Counted from the first letter of the stretch, positions 8,521-17,608 are shown. The stretch is DNA of 64,000 bases from Haladaptatus pallidirubidus (GCF_020700235.1 NZ_CP085307.1:62001-126000), one strand, 5' to 3'. Numbers and translations are program-made. The notes: generated by a model not told the origin, from the sequence alone.

Positions 8521-8855
8521 TGGTCTTCGTTCTCCAGATGGTTGGCCAGCGCATCTAACCGGTCCTCCCAGAAAACGCGGTACTGAGTTAACCACCCGAA
8601 CGCCGCGGAAAGCGGTGCGGCGTCGAGGTGACAGCGTCGAACAAGACCGTCCTTTTCGACGTCGATTAACCCAGCATCCTCCAGCACGCGTAGGTGCTTG
8701 GATACGGCTGGCAGGGAAACGTCGTGAGGCTCGGCCAAGTCGCTCACACTCTCCGGGCCATCAGTCAACTGTTTGAGGATTGACCGACGAATCGGATGAG
8801 AGAGTGCCTGGAAAACCGCGTCGAGGTCCAGGTCGTCTGGCTCCTGTTCAACCAT
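8517..8855 (-). CDS. ArsR family winged-helix regulator
   Basis: 112 residues. The winged helix covers about residues 10-85: VFQALSHPIRRSILKQLTDG, VSDLAEPHDVSLPAVSKHLR and VLEDAGLIDVEKDG. The metal-binding Cys motif of classical ArsR/SmtB is absent, so it probably senses something other than arsenite or heavy metals. It is first in the operon with the SRPBCC and membrane proteins. A perfect palindrome directly upstream (8878-8903) is the likely autoregulatory operator. Confidence 0.92.
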   Translation of the reverse strand: MVEQEPDDLDLDAVFQALSHPIRRSILKQLTDGPESVSDLAEPHDVSLPAVSKHLRVLEDAGLIDVEKDGLVRRCHLDAAPLSAAFGWLTQYRVFWEDRLDALANHLENEDQ

Positions 8856-8877
8856 CTGGTTGAGTATACGACAGTCT

Positions 8878-8903
8878 ACTATTTAACCTTCTAGTTAAAT
8901 AGT
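8878..8903. promoter_or_regulatory. Palindromic operator of the ArsR operon
   Basis: ACTATTTAAC (8878-8887) and GTTAAATAGT (8894-8903) are perfect inverted arms around a 6-base spacer, 22 bases before the ArsR start. The A/T-rich arms also supply the TATA-like sequence, so a dimer bound here would block transcription-factor access. That the ArsR protein binds here is inferred from position and symmetry. Confidence 0.7.
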
Positions 8904-9074
8904 CAGCCAGAGCATTCTGAGGCGAGACGTGACTTTCTACTACCACGTCGGTAGGATCACTTAGCGATTGAAATCCCGTGAAGCCTCGACGCTCTGCCCT
9001 AATAGGAGGAATCCGGCTTACCGCTCTTCCGAGGAACGCGGAATATTGATGATTCAATACTACATTTAGAGAGT

Positions 9075-9881
9075 ATGAGTGTGTCCAGCCCACTTACGAC
9101 TCAGCGGGTTTCCGAACTCGTGATGGCGAACCGAGCGATCAGAGCACCCTACTACAGTAAAGACCACGACGAGGGGGTACGTTTCACGGATCTTGACAAG
9201 GGGCTCCAGTGGGGTGCCGACGCTATTCCAGCCTTACTGGGCCTGTTCCGAGTTGAACAAGACACTCGGGACGACCATACCGACGGCTGGGTGGGCTTTG
9301 CTCGCCACTGGCGAGGCGGGACGTTGCGGCTGGACTTTGACCTGTTTTCTGGACCCGAAGCGTCAGACCCGGTCGTAGTCGTGACCGCGATAGCAGGCCG
9401 AGAGGGGAAGAAAACCATCGTGGACGAAGACTTCGGGGAAATCGAGCTGCCGGACCAGGTTCCGACGGAGCAGGCATGGAAGGACCGAGAAAAACAGTAT
9501 CAGAAGGCGCGGCGAAACGATGATACCGATGGATCGGCTGCGGTGAAGGCGTATATTGCAGCATTGCCGGGATGGAAACATGAGATTGCAACACAATTCG
9601 ACGAGATCATCCAACGCGAAGTCTCTGATATGCGCCGCGCCGTGAAGTATCACCAGCCGTTCTATGGCGTCGAAGACCACGGATGGTTCGCGTCATTCAG
9701 TGCGTTCTCAAAACACGTGAAACTGACATTCGTGTGCGAATCGTACCTTAAGCCAGAGCCGCCCAGCGGGACGGCTCCGGAGAGACAGGCTCTAGATATA
9801 AAGGAGACAGACACGCTGGACGAGGAGCAAGTCGCTTCTTGGGTCCGACAAGCCGCCGATAATCCCGGGATGAATTGGTGA
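9075..9881 (+). CDS. DUF1801 domain protein
   Basis: 268 residues. The C-terminal half (about 150-268) is a DUF1801 domain of the YdhG/frataxin-like fold: VKAYIAALPGWKHEIATQF, then R-R-A-V-K-Y-H-Q-P-F-Y-G-V, GWFASFSAFSKHVKLTF and a C-terminal DTLDEEQVASWVRQA. The first 130 residues (NRAIRAPYYSKDHDEGVRF and following) are acidic and not assigned by me, so the gene is an unusual extension of the domain. DUF1801 proteins are linked to stress or iron handling in some bacteria, but the role here is unknown. The gene is divergent from the ArsR operon. Confidence 0.8.
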   Translation: MSVSSPLTTQRVSELVMANRAIRAPYYSKDHDEGVRFTDLDKGLQWGADAIPALLGLFRVEQDTRDDHTDGWVGFARHWRGGTLRLDFDLFSGPEASDPVVVVTAIAGREGKKTIVDEDFGEIELPDQVPTEQAWKDREKQYQKARRNDDTDGSAAVKAYIAALPGWKHEIATQFDEIIQREVSDMRRAVKYHQPFYGVEDHGWFASFSAFSKHVKLTFVCESYLKPEPPSGTAPERQALDIKETDTLDEEQVASWVRQAADNPGMNW

Positions 9882-10035
9882 GGAAGTCCGCGCCTGTGTG
9901 GTGGCTGTGAGGCAATCACGAATCCTACCCGCGGGCGCGTGTTATCACTGTCAGCTTTTAGCCTAACAGTTGAGTCACTGGGATCTACACTGAAAGAAAG
10001 GCACGCATCAAAACCATCCTCCGAGACTGAGTACA

Positions 10036-10731
10036 TTGTGGATACTACGCCAGTACTGGGCTGATCGGCTCGGTGTTTCCCCAGCTGCATTTGAGACGAG
10101 TGGGAAAACAATCGGTTCAGCGAATGAAGGAGGCATACAGGTCTTTCGTCGAAATGGTGCGAGCGTTCTCGGAATTCCTGATACATATATGGAGGCACAT
10201 GGGCAGCAGATCGACGCCCTCGAGAGTGGCGGTTTAGATGATCCGGATGCGATTGTAGAGCGGTTAGATGACCTCAAGAGAGTTCACCAAGTACTCGGTC
10301 CAACCTTCTATGGCTATGCTGACCGAGAATCCTTCACTCCAATCGATTCTACTGCTCGGGTTTTGACCCCTAGTGACAAGACTGCTTATGAGGAATTTCG
10401 AGCGGCCATTTTGGAGGAAGAGTGGGAACAAGGCGGATTGAAATTTTCTGCCGGAAATACAGTGGGTCTGTTCGTCAGTGAAGAACTCGTCGCCATAGCA
10501 GGGTATGAAATTTGGGATGACGTGATTGCACATATTGCAGTTGTCACGCACCCAAACCACCGTAGTGAAGGATATGGCCAGGCGGTGGTTTCACGGGCGA
10601 CTGAACACGCCCTTTCTGCTGGATTTCTCCCCCAATACCGAACCCTAGATGAATAGCCATGGTCTTTATCACTCGTATAGAGCGTTGGATATCAACGGTT
10701 TGCGACAGCGTATATTGGAATCTGCGAGTGA
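10036..10731 (+). pseudogene. GNAT N-acetyltransferase, nonsense-truncated
   Basis: From a TTG start (10036) the frame runs 206 residues and carries the acetyl-CoA site of GNAT enzymes near its end: IAHIAVVTHPNHRSEGYGQA (R-x-x-G-x-G/A pattern), then ATEHALSAGFLPQYRTLDE. A TAG at 10654-10656 follows, but the same frame continues as PWSLSLV, a second TAG (10678-10680), then SVGYQRFATAYIGICE and TGA (10729-10731). That tail is the normal last strand of the fold (P-W-S-L plus G-Y-Q-R-F-A). Two stops thus remove the final 25 residues. The product may fold poorly; I call it a pseudogene. Confidence 0.7.
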
Positions 10732-10756
10732 GTTCGATCTGGTTAAGAACCGACTC

Positions 10757-11054
10757 TTACTCTCGCAGTGGAGGAGTCTTGAATACCGTCCTGCAGCCCT
10801 GGCAGACGACTATTGTTTGAGTTTGGTTACCGAGAGTTATGCGCAAGTCGTCATCACCACACTCAGGACAGTTCTGTGGTGTCTGCTCGGCATCGCAGCG
10901 TGGGCAGACGAATCGGAGACCACCTTCGCCATATGAGTATGAATTTGAGTGCGAGATTGGTTGTCTCCAGGGGTTCAGACAATCCACGACGCTGAAGATT
11001 CTCTCCAAGAACAGCGGGCTCTCGGTCGTCGAGAGAGACCTTCTTCATATGCAT
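10757..11054 (-). pseudogene. Composite: cupin N-terminus joined to a zinc-ribbon protein, frameshifted
   Basis: The start, MKKVSLDDREPAVLGENLQ followed by RRGLSEPLETTNLALKF, is the N-terminus of the haloarchaeal cupin/zinc-ribbon family; compare the intact relative at 29928-30392. The cupin barrel is then missing. In another frame (10757-11008) lies a zinc ribbon: FVCPRCDAEQ, CPECGDDDLRIT and VVCQGCRTVFK, with six Cys in three pairs. Either two gene pieces were joined by deletion, or a small zinc-ribbon gene overlaps a cupin relic. The zinc-ribbon part could still be translated. Confidence 0.45.
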
Positions 11055-11212
11055 CGGTATTCACAGAGAGTGAAAAGTTCACACCACGAACTCGGGATCT
11101 TTACCGATCGTGCTAAGTACAGAGCGTGTATTTAGCAGCACAGACGAGGTACGTAACTCCAACTGAGACGTTCGTCGGAATTGTTATCTTCTTGTAAGGT
11201 GAATAGATATCA

Positions 11213-11437
11213 ATGAGTGAAGCCACACCCACCGATGCTCCGTGAAGTCAACAAGAGATATTTATCGCTGGTGTGGTAGTACTCGCCGTCGCAGTGGCGG
11301 AGGCTCTCTATTTCCTCTTTCAGCTAGAAATGCCAACTGTCCTCGCTATCGTCGTTGGCCTTTTCATTGCGGCAATCGCAGTTGGCCGGTTTTACCTCGT
11401 TGCCAAGTACCAATTATTCGGAGAAAACAGTCATTAA
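11213..11437 (+). pseudogene. Small membrane protein interrupted by TGA
   Basis: ATG 11213 opens MSEATPTDAP, then TGA (11243-11245), then the same frame continues for 64 residues with two hydrophobic segments (IFIAGVVVLAVAVAEALYFL; VLAIVVGLFIAAIAVGRFYL) and ends KYQLFGENSH at 11437. The stop fits CGA (Arg) changed to TGA. A GTG inside the frame could allow reinitiation, so a shortened membrane peptide is possible. The family is unknown to me. Confidence 0.6.
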
Positions 11438-11609
11438 GGAAGTAATCGGTTTTAGCTAGTAGTGTTAGATACGCGCCCTGTATCTTGCGCAGTCGCCCCT
11501 GACCTACTCAGCTCCTGTTTGAAGGTGCGTGCTGAAGACAGAGCATAAACTAATTGGAGAACAGCGTTGCGCGGGTGAATTATATTTACACATAGACTAT
11601 TTCTGCTCT

Positions 11610-11843
11610 CTACCCCAGTCGGTCAGTCTCGATCGGCGATCAATTGATCGAGTTCATCAATCGATTGTAGGTGAGGACCGCTACTGCTCCCCCAGTGACG
11701 CCGATCAGTAGTCGTTTGTCCCCGTCATTTTCGAGCATTCGTGTGGCAAGCCGCTCAGCATCGGTCTCGTCGGCTCATGTCTCCTTCAAGACGATCGCAA
11801 GCTCGCTGTGGAGTGTATCGAACAGGGCCGTCTCACGGAGCAT
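11610..11843 (-). pseudogene. Orphan family 'LRET', copy 2; three stop codons
   Basis: ATG 11843 opens MLRETALFDTLHSELAIVL, homologous to the copy at 1308-1673. The frame is cut by TGA after KET, continues ADETDAERLATRMLENDG and VLTYNRLMNSIN, meets a second TGA (11640-11642), still matches copy 1 as SPIETDRLG and ends at TAG (11610-11612). Copy 1 has SKTPIEKDHLDG at that place. The shared blocks show a real protein family behind both relics. The function is unknown. Confidence 0.6.
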
Positions 11844-11930
11844 ACACAGCGGTTTTGCTCCGAATCGGTGTAAACAGTCGCCAGCCAAAACGAAAGTAGA
11901 TATCCCAGGGTTAGTATAGTCTACTAATAT

Positions 11931-11961
11931 GACCTTGTTGAAACCCTCAAAAGGTGATCGG
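11931..11961 (+). repeat. IS-end-like sequence (GACCTTGTTGAAACCCTCA)
   Basis: GACCTTGTTGAAACCCTCA followed by GGTGATCGG is matched on the minus strand at 30863-30893 by GGCCTTGTTGAAAGTCTCA followed by GATGATCGG. The match over about 30 bases, with no shared gene, suggests solo ends of an insertion sequence or MITE. Confidence 0.45.
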
Positions 11962-12095
11962 GTCTAGCGGTTGGACTGAATAGAGAGCACGTATCGGTCC
12001 ACAGCTTTCTTGGACCTCTGTGTTACAGACAGAGGAGAGTTGTCTCAGATCAAGGGATGCCCAACTAACGAGACGGGGGTGTTGGGTCGTATTTA

Positions 12096-12428
12096 TTAGC
12101 GATGTACTAATCCCAGTAGCCGCCTTCGAACGTCATCGGCAGAGTCGTACATTTGGTTATCGGTTGAGGCAAGCACTTCCTCGAGGGTTTCCTCCCCGCG
12201 CTGAGTTTGGATCACATAGTCGCCATAGGCTTCGACCAATTCATCCGTCGCGGTTGGATAGTTCTGGGCTTCGAGTACTTCATCAAGGTCACCAAGCTGA
12301 CTATTATGATTACCCTGCTTTGGTTTGTCTTCCTCGACACGGTTACGTACTTCCTCTCGCTCCCGCTCTGGCGGGCGTCGCTCTTCGTCGTCCGCTTTCT
12401 CGTCTCGGCTCTGTTTGTCATCTACCAT
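12096..12428 (-). CDS. DUF5789 family protein
   Basis: About 110 residues from ATG 12428 (MVDDKQSRDEKADDEERR). The first 45 residues are a highly charged, disordered tail. The C-terminal 65 residues are the haloarchaeal DUF5789 domain: LDEVLEAQNYPTATDELVEA, YGDYVIQTQRGEETLEEVL and YDSADDVRRRLLGLV. These small acidic proteins occur in many haloarchaea, often several per genome. Their function is unknown. The N-terminus overlaps the end of the next minus-strand frame by a few bases. Confidence 0.8.
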   Translation of the reverse strand: MVDDKQSRDEKADDEERRPPEREREEVRNRVEEDKPKQGNHNSQLGDLDEVLEAQNYPTATDELVEAYGDYVIQTQRGEETLEEVLASTDNQMYDSADDVRRRLLGLVHR

Positions 12429-12621
12429 AGCTTCTATTAGGAGACTGATTCGGATAAGGGTGTGGTCGCTCATCGGTGTGACCACCCTGAGCATATCTCA
12501 TAATCATATCAATAAGGGCGTGGTCAGTTGTCAGTGTGTTGTCGAGTTCGGTCGAACCAGCCGCGCACTCGGTCAGCGTTCGCTGGGCGACCACATCGGA
12601 CAGCGTCATTTGGCGTGACAT
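12418..12621 (-). CDS. Hypothetical protein, MSRQ-TLSDV family
   Basis: 67 residues from ATG 12621 (MSRQMTLSDVVAQRTLTECA). I do not know the family. A dead paralogue lies at 39593-39718 and shares S-R-Q-x-T-L-S-D-V-x-A-x-R-T-L-x-E. Both copies are preceded by a similar A/T-rich stretch on their coding strand. The C-terminus here (RPHPYPNQSPNRSYGR) overlaps the DUF5789 start and looks unlike the rest, so it may be frameshifted. The protein may be small and soluble; no function can be given. Confidence 0.45.
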   Translation of the reverse strand: MSRQMTLSDVVAQRTLTECAAGSTELDNTLTTDHALIDMIMRYAQGGHTDERPHPYPNQSPNRSYGR

Positions 12622-13105
12622 AAATAGAAGAGGGAGGCGAGATTGGGATGGTGAGTTCCGCTGAGAACCGCCCAAAACGTTCTACATAGTGGCCAATCAG
12701 ATATATTTCGGCTTTTGATTATCGAAACAAACAAAATAGCGAATGAGATATAAAACCTGTCTAGATAATCGAAATTAATCGCAATACGCTTCTCTCTGCA
12801 ACTACTGCATGTCTTTGCGTTATTGTGGTGGGTGTATCAGCCACTACGTTAAAATTGTCTCTCACAGCAAACTTAATACCGACTCCTCCATCCTCACAAA
12901 CATCAAAATCCGGAATATCCCTCCTAGCTCTTCTTTATTTACTCTTATACGGTAATTCTATCCTTCTTTGGCCTTTCGCTAGATATGAAAGGAGGCAGAG
13001 CAGCTGGTTTTCCGATAATCAACTTGATTTTCGACAGCGCCTGTACAATAAACTATTTTTCTCCCAAGATGAGTTTTATATTCTTTGGCTGTGATTCACT
13101 ACCAC
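12622..13105. other. A/T-rich intergenic region before the symporter
   Basis: About 480 bases without a supported gene. The last 100 bases contain several TATA-like stretches and probably hold the symporter promoter. Nothing else is recognisable. Confidence 0.5.
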
Positions 13106-14632
13106 ATGGTCCGAGAAATAATCGCTGGTATCGTCATAGTTTACATCATAGGAATGCTTGGAATCGGATATTACTTCCATCAGAAAGGGATCGCTGACCT
13201 TGAAGACTTTTTCTTGGCTGGTAAGGGGGCCCCATGGTATCTCATTGCACTCTCGTTCTTTGCAACAGCAATCGGGGCAGGGGGAACGATCGGGTTATCT
13301 GCGTCTACATTCGAAGCTGAGAGTATCACCGCATTCTGGAGTTACGGTATCGCGATATTCAGCTTCTTCATCGTAGCGTTCCTGTTGGGCCACAAGCTCC
13401 CGAAAACTCGGAATATCACAATTCCGTCGATGCTCGAGGATCGGTACGACGAAAAAACCCGAGCAGCAGCGGTCCCGTTCTATCTGCTTCGATTCATCAG
13501 CACACTCGGTGCGCAATGGCTGGCTGCTGGGACGATCATTAGTTTTCTATTTGCAGACGCAATAACGGTCACGGAGGCGGCCATCATCGGTGCAATAATC
13601 ATCACAGCATATACCGTCATGGGTGGGATGTCGGCCGTGATGTGGACGGACTTTGTCCAGGGCTGTATCCTGTTCGTCGGGCTATGGTTGCTGGCCATTA
13701 TGGGGATGATGAATCTCGGTGGTTTCTCGTCGGCGACATCCCAGGTCACCGACGTAGCACCACAGGCCTTCGATCTGTTTGCGATGAAATGGACGCTCAT
13801 CGCTGGGTACGTTGTTACACTCGTTCCTACGATGCTCGTACGACAAGGCTATCTACAACGGATAATGTCCGCGAAGAGCCCACGAGACGGATTCGTGGGG
13901 ACAACGCTGAACGGTTTTATCGGACTCGCGTTTATCCCTGTTCCGCTGATAATCGGCGCGATTGGATTGGTGATGTATGCAGATATCCAGAATCCACAAC
14001 TCATCATGCCTCAGATGGCGATGGACATCCTGCCGGACTGGTTGGCCGGTGTCGTACTGGCAGCACTGGCAGCGGCGATCATGAGTAGCGGCGATAGTTT
14101 TCTGCTCTCCGGATCCTCGAACGTCGTCGACGACATATACCTCCGGTATCTAAATCCCGATGCCGGACGGGACAAACAAACCACGGTTTCACAGGTCACC
14201 GTCGTCGGGTTGATGATCTTTTCACTCGGACTCGCGCTCATCGTTCCGGGAATCATCGATCTGATCGTGTTCGGAGCCGTTGCACTGACCGGCGGCGTCC
14301 TCGTTCCGTGGCTTGCGACATTTTATTGGCCACGAGGAACGTCCGATGCGGCATTCTGGAGCCTCATCGTGGGCGCCGGGCTCACAGTCGCGTGGTGGTG
14401 GGTCGGATACTTCGCGGGAACGTCCGAATACATGGGACTTCACCCCGTCTTTGTCGGCTTACCGATGTCGATACTGTTGTTCTTCGGTATCTCGTTGATG
14501 CAGGAACCGGAATACGAAAAGGCGCTCGCAACGGCACGGAAACACAACCTGGAAGATCTCGAACGAAAGACAAAGCGCGCCATGAACCGTGGCGAACAAC
14601 GACAACCACCCACGATAGAGGATACCGATTAG
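13106..14632 (+). CDS. Sodium:solute symporter (SSS family)
   Basis: 508 residues from ATG 13106 (MVREIIAGIVIVYIIGMLG). A TTG seven codons earlier is possible but less likely. It has about 13 hydrophobic segments and the SSS landmarks: ADLEDFFLAGKGAPWYLIAL after helix 1, FFATAIGAGGTIGLSASTFE in helix 2, AYTVMGGMSAVMWTDFVQG mid-protein, and LAALAAAIMSSGDSFLLSGS before the last helices. SSS proteins import sugars, amino acids, urea or carboxylates with sodium. The substrate cannot be read from the sequence; neighbours suggest amino acids or small nitrogen compounds. The C-terminal 40 residues are charged and cytoplasmic. Confidence 0.92.
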   Translation: MVREIIAGIVIVYIIGMLGIGYYFHQKGIADLEDFFLAGKGAPWYLIALSFFATAIGAGGTIGLSASTFEAESITAFWSYGIAIFSFFIVAFLLGHKLPKTRNITIPSMLEDRYDEKTRAAAVPFYLLRFISTLGAQWLAAGTIISFLFADAITVTEAAIIGAIIITAYTVMGGMSAVMWTDFVQGCILFVGLWLLAIMGMMNLGGFSSATSQVTDVAPQAFDLFAMKWTLIAGYVVTLVPTMLVRQGYLQRIMSAKSPRDGFVGTTLNGFIGLAFIPVPLIIGAIGLVMYADIQNPQLIMPQMAMDILPDWLAGVVLAALAAAIMSSGDSFLLSGSSNVVDDIYLRYLNPDAGRDKQTTVSQVTVVGLMIFSLGLALIVPGIIDLIVFGAVALTGGVLVPWLATFYWPRGTSDAAFWSLIVGAGLTVAWWWVGYFAGTSEYMGLHPVFVGLPMSILLFFGISLMQEPEYEKALATARKHNLEDLERKTKRAMNRGEQRQPPTIEDTD

Positions 14633-14678
14633 GGGAGACCCGAACGACCACGATTTCGAGAATGATTGGATCCGTGTT

Positions 14679-16133
14679 TTATACGTCTATCCTTCCGATT
14701 TCGCCGTCAATCGTGATTTCGGTTCCGTACGGTTCCGACAACGACACCGCCGTTTCGAGGATCTCACTCGCTTTGGTTTCGGTTGCAAGTACCGGTCGGC
14801 CTCGTCGTGGTCGTGGTTGTTCGTAGCCGAGATCGACCGGATACAGCGATATCTGCTGTAACCCCCCATCTTGGAAGTGGCACACAGGAACGACCGTCTC
14901 CCAGAAAGCAGCATCGGCCAGGAACCCGATTCGTCGTTCTTCTTCGTCACTGATCCGGGCATCAAAGAGGTCTGCCGGAAGAGATTCGTACCGCGGAAGG
15001 TCGTATTTGTCGAATAATTCCGCGGGAAGTTTCGTCACAGTCTCATTCTGCATCATGAAGTTCCCGAGACTGTAGAAGATCGGTGCCCCATCGTAGATCT
15101 CGATTCCACGGAGTACGTGTGGCCCATGACCAAGAAACGCATCAGCGCCAGCATCGATGCACTGGTGGGCAAACCGCTCGAGGAACTCGGGGACTGTCTC
15201 ATCGTTGAGTACCCCACCAACTCCCTCGTGTACGTGGAGGCTCACAAGAACCCAGTCGGACTGTGACCGTGCCTGACAAATTTGATCGAGAATAGCCGTC
15301 GTATCTGCTTCTCTCGGTCGTTGTGTGACCGCGAACTCGTCCCCTGCCTCGAATTGAAGGTGCTGTGTTCCACCGACGTTGAGTAACGAGAATCCCTCGT
15401 GTTTTCCTCCGGGTACCGGAAACCCGAGTCGTTCGTGACGATCTTTGAGATCTTCCAGGCCGAGGTTCTCACTCATCGATTTTAGTTGGTCGTGAACCTC
15501 CTCCGGCACCGTATAGCGGGTTTCGAGATGTAATGGTGACAGTCCCGGCCGACCGTGTATATCCGGACGCTGTATCCCCGCTTCGCTTCCCGGCGTGATC
15601 GTCGAACAAGCGGCGACTACTCCGACGCGACCGCCGGGGGTATCGACGTACGCCGGTCGTCGGGCGTCCGCTAAGTTTTCTCCGAGGCCGGCATAGGGAA
15701 TCTCCCGTTCGTCCAGTGCCTGCATCGTCGCTTCCATACCACCGTGTGAAAAATCACCCGTGTGGTTCGTCGCTGCAGCAAAGATATCGAACCCGCTCCA
15801 TCGAAGTTCATCGGCAACCCACGGAGGTGCCCGCATATAGGTCCCTCCGCTGTTCGCCGCCGGATATCCCTCGTAGTCGTGGAGGAGTACCTCCAAGTTT
15901 ACAAATGAGACGTCAGCGTCTCGAATCCGGTCCAGTAGCCGTACGAACCGTTCGTCCTCGTAAATGGATTGTTTGCGCGTGAGTATTGCGTCACCAGCGG
16001 CTGCGAGTGTCAACTCCTTTCCTTCTCGTCCGTACGGCGAATTGGTCATGTCGTGTAATGAGTTACCATCGAACATAACGATATATTCATCATTTGTTAA
16101 AATATCCCTGTCAGTGAGGGTTTGTGTCATCAA
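14679..16133 (-). CDS. CapA family (poly-gamma-glutamate capsule protein-like) metallophosphatase fold
   Basis: 484 residues. The CapA/PGA_cap domain covers about 40-390: LAAAGDAILTRKQSIY, ADVSFVNLEVLLHDYEG, SGFDIFAAATNHTGDFSHGG and DAFLGHGPHVLRGIEIYDG followed by FYSLGNFMMQ. There is no signal peptide or membrane anchor, unlike capsule-synthesis CapA, so it may be a cytoplasmic hydrolase. The gene is convergent with the symporter and divergent from the D-threonine-aldolase-type gene. Given nearby D-aminoacylase and D-amino acid enzymes, a role in handling D-amino-acid polymers such as poly-gamma-glutamate is plausible but unproven. Confidence 0.85.
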   Translation of the reverse strand: MMTQTLTDRDILTNDEYIVMFDGNSLHDMTNSPYGREGKELTLAAAGDAILTRKQSIYEDERFVRLLDRIRDADVSFVNLEVLLHDYEGYPAANSGGTYMRAPPWVADELRWSGFDIFAAATNHTGDFSHGGMEATMQALDEREIPYAGLGENLADARRPAYVDTPGGRVGVVAACSTITPGSEAGIQRPDIHGRPGLSPLHLETRYTVPEEVHDQLKSMSENLGLEDLKDRHERLGFPVPGGKHEGFSLLNVGGTQHLQFEAGDEFAVTQRPREADTTAILDQICQARSQSDWVLVSLHVHEGVGGVLNDETVPEFLERFAHQCIDAGADAFLGHGPHVLRGIEIYDGAPIFYSLGNFMMQNETVTKLPAELFDKYDLPRYESLPADLFDARISDEEERRIGFLADAAFWETVVPVCHFQDGGLQQISLYPVDLGYEQPRPRRGRPVLATETKASEILETAVSLSEPYGTEITIDGEIGRIDV

Positions 16134-16398
16134 CTGTTCGTTCCAGTCCGGTGCGTTCTCCGCTCGAGACGATGCGGAAAGACGACAGTTGGCGTGAAGA
16201 ATGCCGCCTACCCATCGTTTTTCTACCTGGTGTGAGATGAGTTACTGTGACACGATCCATCGAGAGGTGAGAGGACGCCCGTAGTTCGCTTACCAAGCCG
16301 AGTATCGTACCCGAAAGCGATGAACGTACGCCGCGGATTCGATCAGCAGACAGCGAGTGACGTGACCGACAATCCAAAGACGACGACTGCCACAGACT

Positions 16399-17538
16399 AT
16401 GCCCACACCAACGACAGACTGGATAACGCCTACCCTCTACTCGTCCAAAAACGAACTCGAAACACCAGTACTGACCGTCGACCTCGACACGATGGAAGAC
16501 AATCTCCGGGAGTATGCGAACTTTGCGGAGACACACGACGTCCGACTACGGTCACATATCAAGACCCACAAGAACGCTGAAATCGCGCGTCTCCAAAACC
16601 AAATCTCGAACGGCGGCGGTATCGTATGCCAAACGCTCAGCGAAGTCGAAGTGATGGCGAAAAACGGACTCGAGGATATCTACCTCTCGTATACAGTTGT
16701 CAGCGAGCGAAAGCTGCACCGACTCGTCTGGCTGGCTCAGAAGATGGAGAGGTTCGCCACTACCGTCGATAGTATCGATAACATCGAACCGCTGCAGACG
16801 GTCGCCAGTGAGCACGACGTGCCTATCGACGTCATCCTCGAAATCGACGTCGGGTTGAACCGAACCGGTGTTTCGCCCGGCGAGCAAGCTCTTAAAGTCG
16901 CACGATTCATCCAAGATCAGTCACACGTGGAACTGCGTGGCCTACTCGCCTATGAAGCACACGTGAAGGCGGACGCATCGACACGAGACGAGTACGAACA
17001 TGAGTGCATGGCCGCGATGGACATCGCTGAAGGGACGGTCGATCTTCTCGAAGCCGAAGGTATCCCGGTCGAGGAAGTCAAAGTGGGTGGGACCGCAACG
17101 TCGAAATATAGCGGGAGGCATCCGGTCGTGACTGAAATAAATCCGGGAATGTATCCGTTCATGGACGTCGGGGAACTCGAACATCGCCCGTTCGATATCG
17201 GAAAGGACGACTGTGCGGCGACGGTGGTGAGTACCGTTATCTCGAAACCAACGGAGGACCGTGCCGTGGTTGACGCCGGCAGTAAGACGCTCTCGCTCGA
17301 CAAGCCTCAGATGCCCGTTCCAAAGCATCGAGACGATATCAACTATGCGAATGCGTCCGAAGAACACGGGTGGATCGATACGAGCGACTGTGAGGAACCG
17401 ATCGAAGTCGGCGATCGATTGGAGTTCATCGTTCCGCACGTCTGTACTACGATAAATCTTCACGACACCATCGTTGGCGTCCGGGATGGTACCGTAGAGG
17501 AGGTTTGGTCCGTTCAAGCCCGAGGGAAACTCCGATAG
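16399..17538 (+). CDS. D-threonine aldolase / D-serine dehydratase-like PLP enzyme
   Basis: 379 residues. The N-terminal alanine-racemase-type barrel carries the PLP lysine in RSHIKTHKNAEIA (Lys55). VDVILEIDVGLNRTG and VGGTATSKYSG are barrel and phosphate-site segments. The C-terminal domain ends with HVCTTINLHD, the His-x-Cys metal site of this family (D-threonine aldolase, DSD1-type D-serine dehydratase). Such enzymes split or deaminate D-beta-hydroxy amino acids using PLP and a divalent metal. It is divergent from the CapA gene and convergent with the D-aminoacylase. The exact reaction cannot be decided from the sequence. Confidence 0.88.
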   Translation: MPTPTTDWITPTLYSSKNELETPVLTVDLDTMEDNLREYANFAETHDVRLRSHIKTHKNAEIARLQNQISNGGGIVCQTLSEVEVMAKNGLEDIYLSYTVVSERKLHRLVWLAQKMERFATTVDSIDNIEPLQTVASEHDVPIDVILEIDVGLNRTGVSPGEQALKVARFIQDQSHVELRGLLAYEAHVKADASTRDEYEHECMAAMDIAEGTVDLLEAEGIPVEEVKVGGTATSKYSGRHPVVTEINPGMYPFMDVGELEHRPFDIGKDDCAATVVSTVISKPTEDRAVVDAGSKTLSLDKPQMPVPKHRDDINYANASEEHGWIDTSDCEEPIEVGDRLEFIVPHVCTTINLHDTIVGVRDGTVEEVWSVQARGKLR

Positions 17539-17608
17539 TGAATCGCCGCGGGGTCACCCCCCGAGGCACTCGACCTGTTCAGCCTGTAGACCAGAGCGAT
17601 TGCAACGA

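Noticed and set aside
10654-10731. TAG readthrough (pyrrolysine-like recoding) in the GNAT gene
   Set aside because: Other broken genes here carry TAA and TGA as well, intact genes end with all three stops, and no pyrrolysine genes are seen. Decay explains it better.
11243-11245. TGA as selenocysteine in the small membrane protein
   Set aside because: The position fits a lost Arg (CGA) and haloarchaea are not known for selenocysteine use. No SECIS-like structure was recognised.
16186-16206. NrpR-type operator between the CapA and D-threonine-aldolase genes (TTGGCGTGAAGAATGCCGCC)
   Set aside because: The half-sites GGC and GCC are one base too far apart compared with the two good sites and there is no TATA box just upstream.
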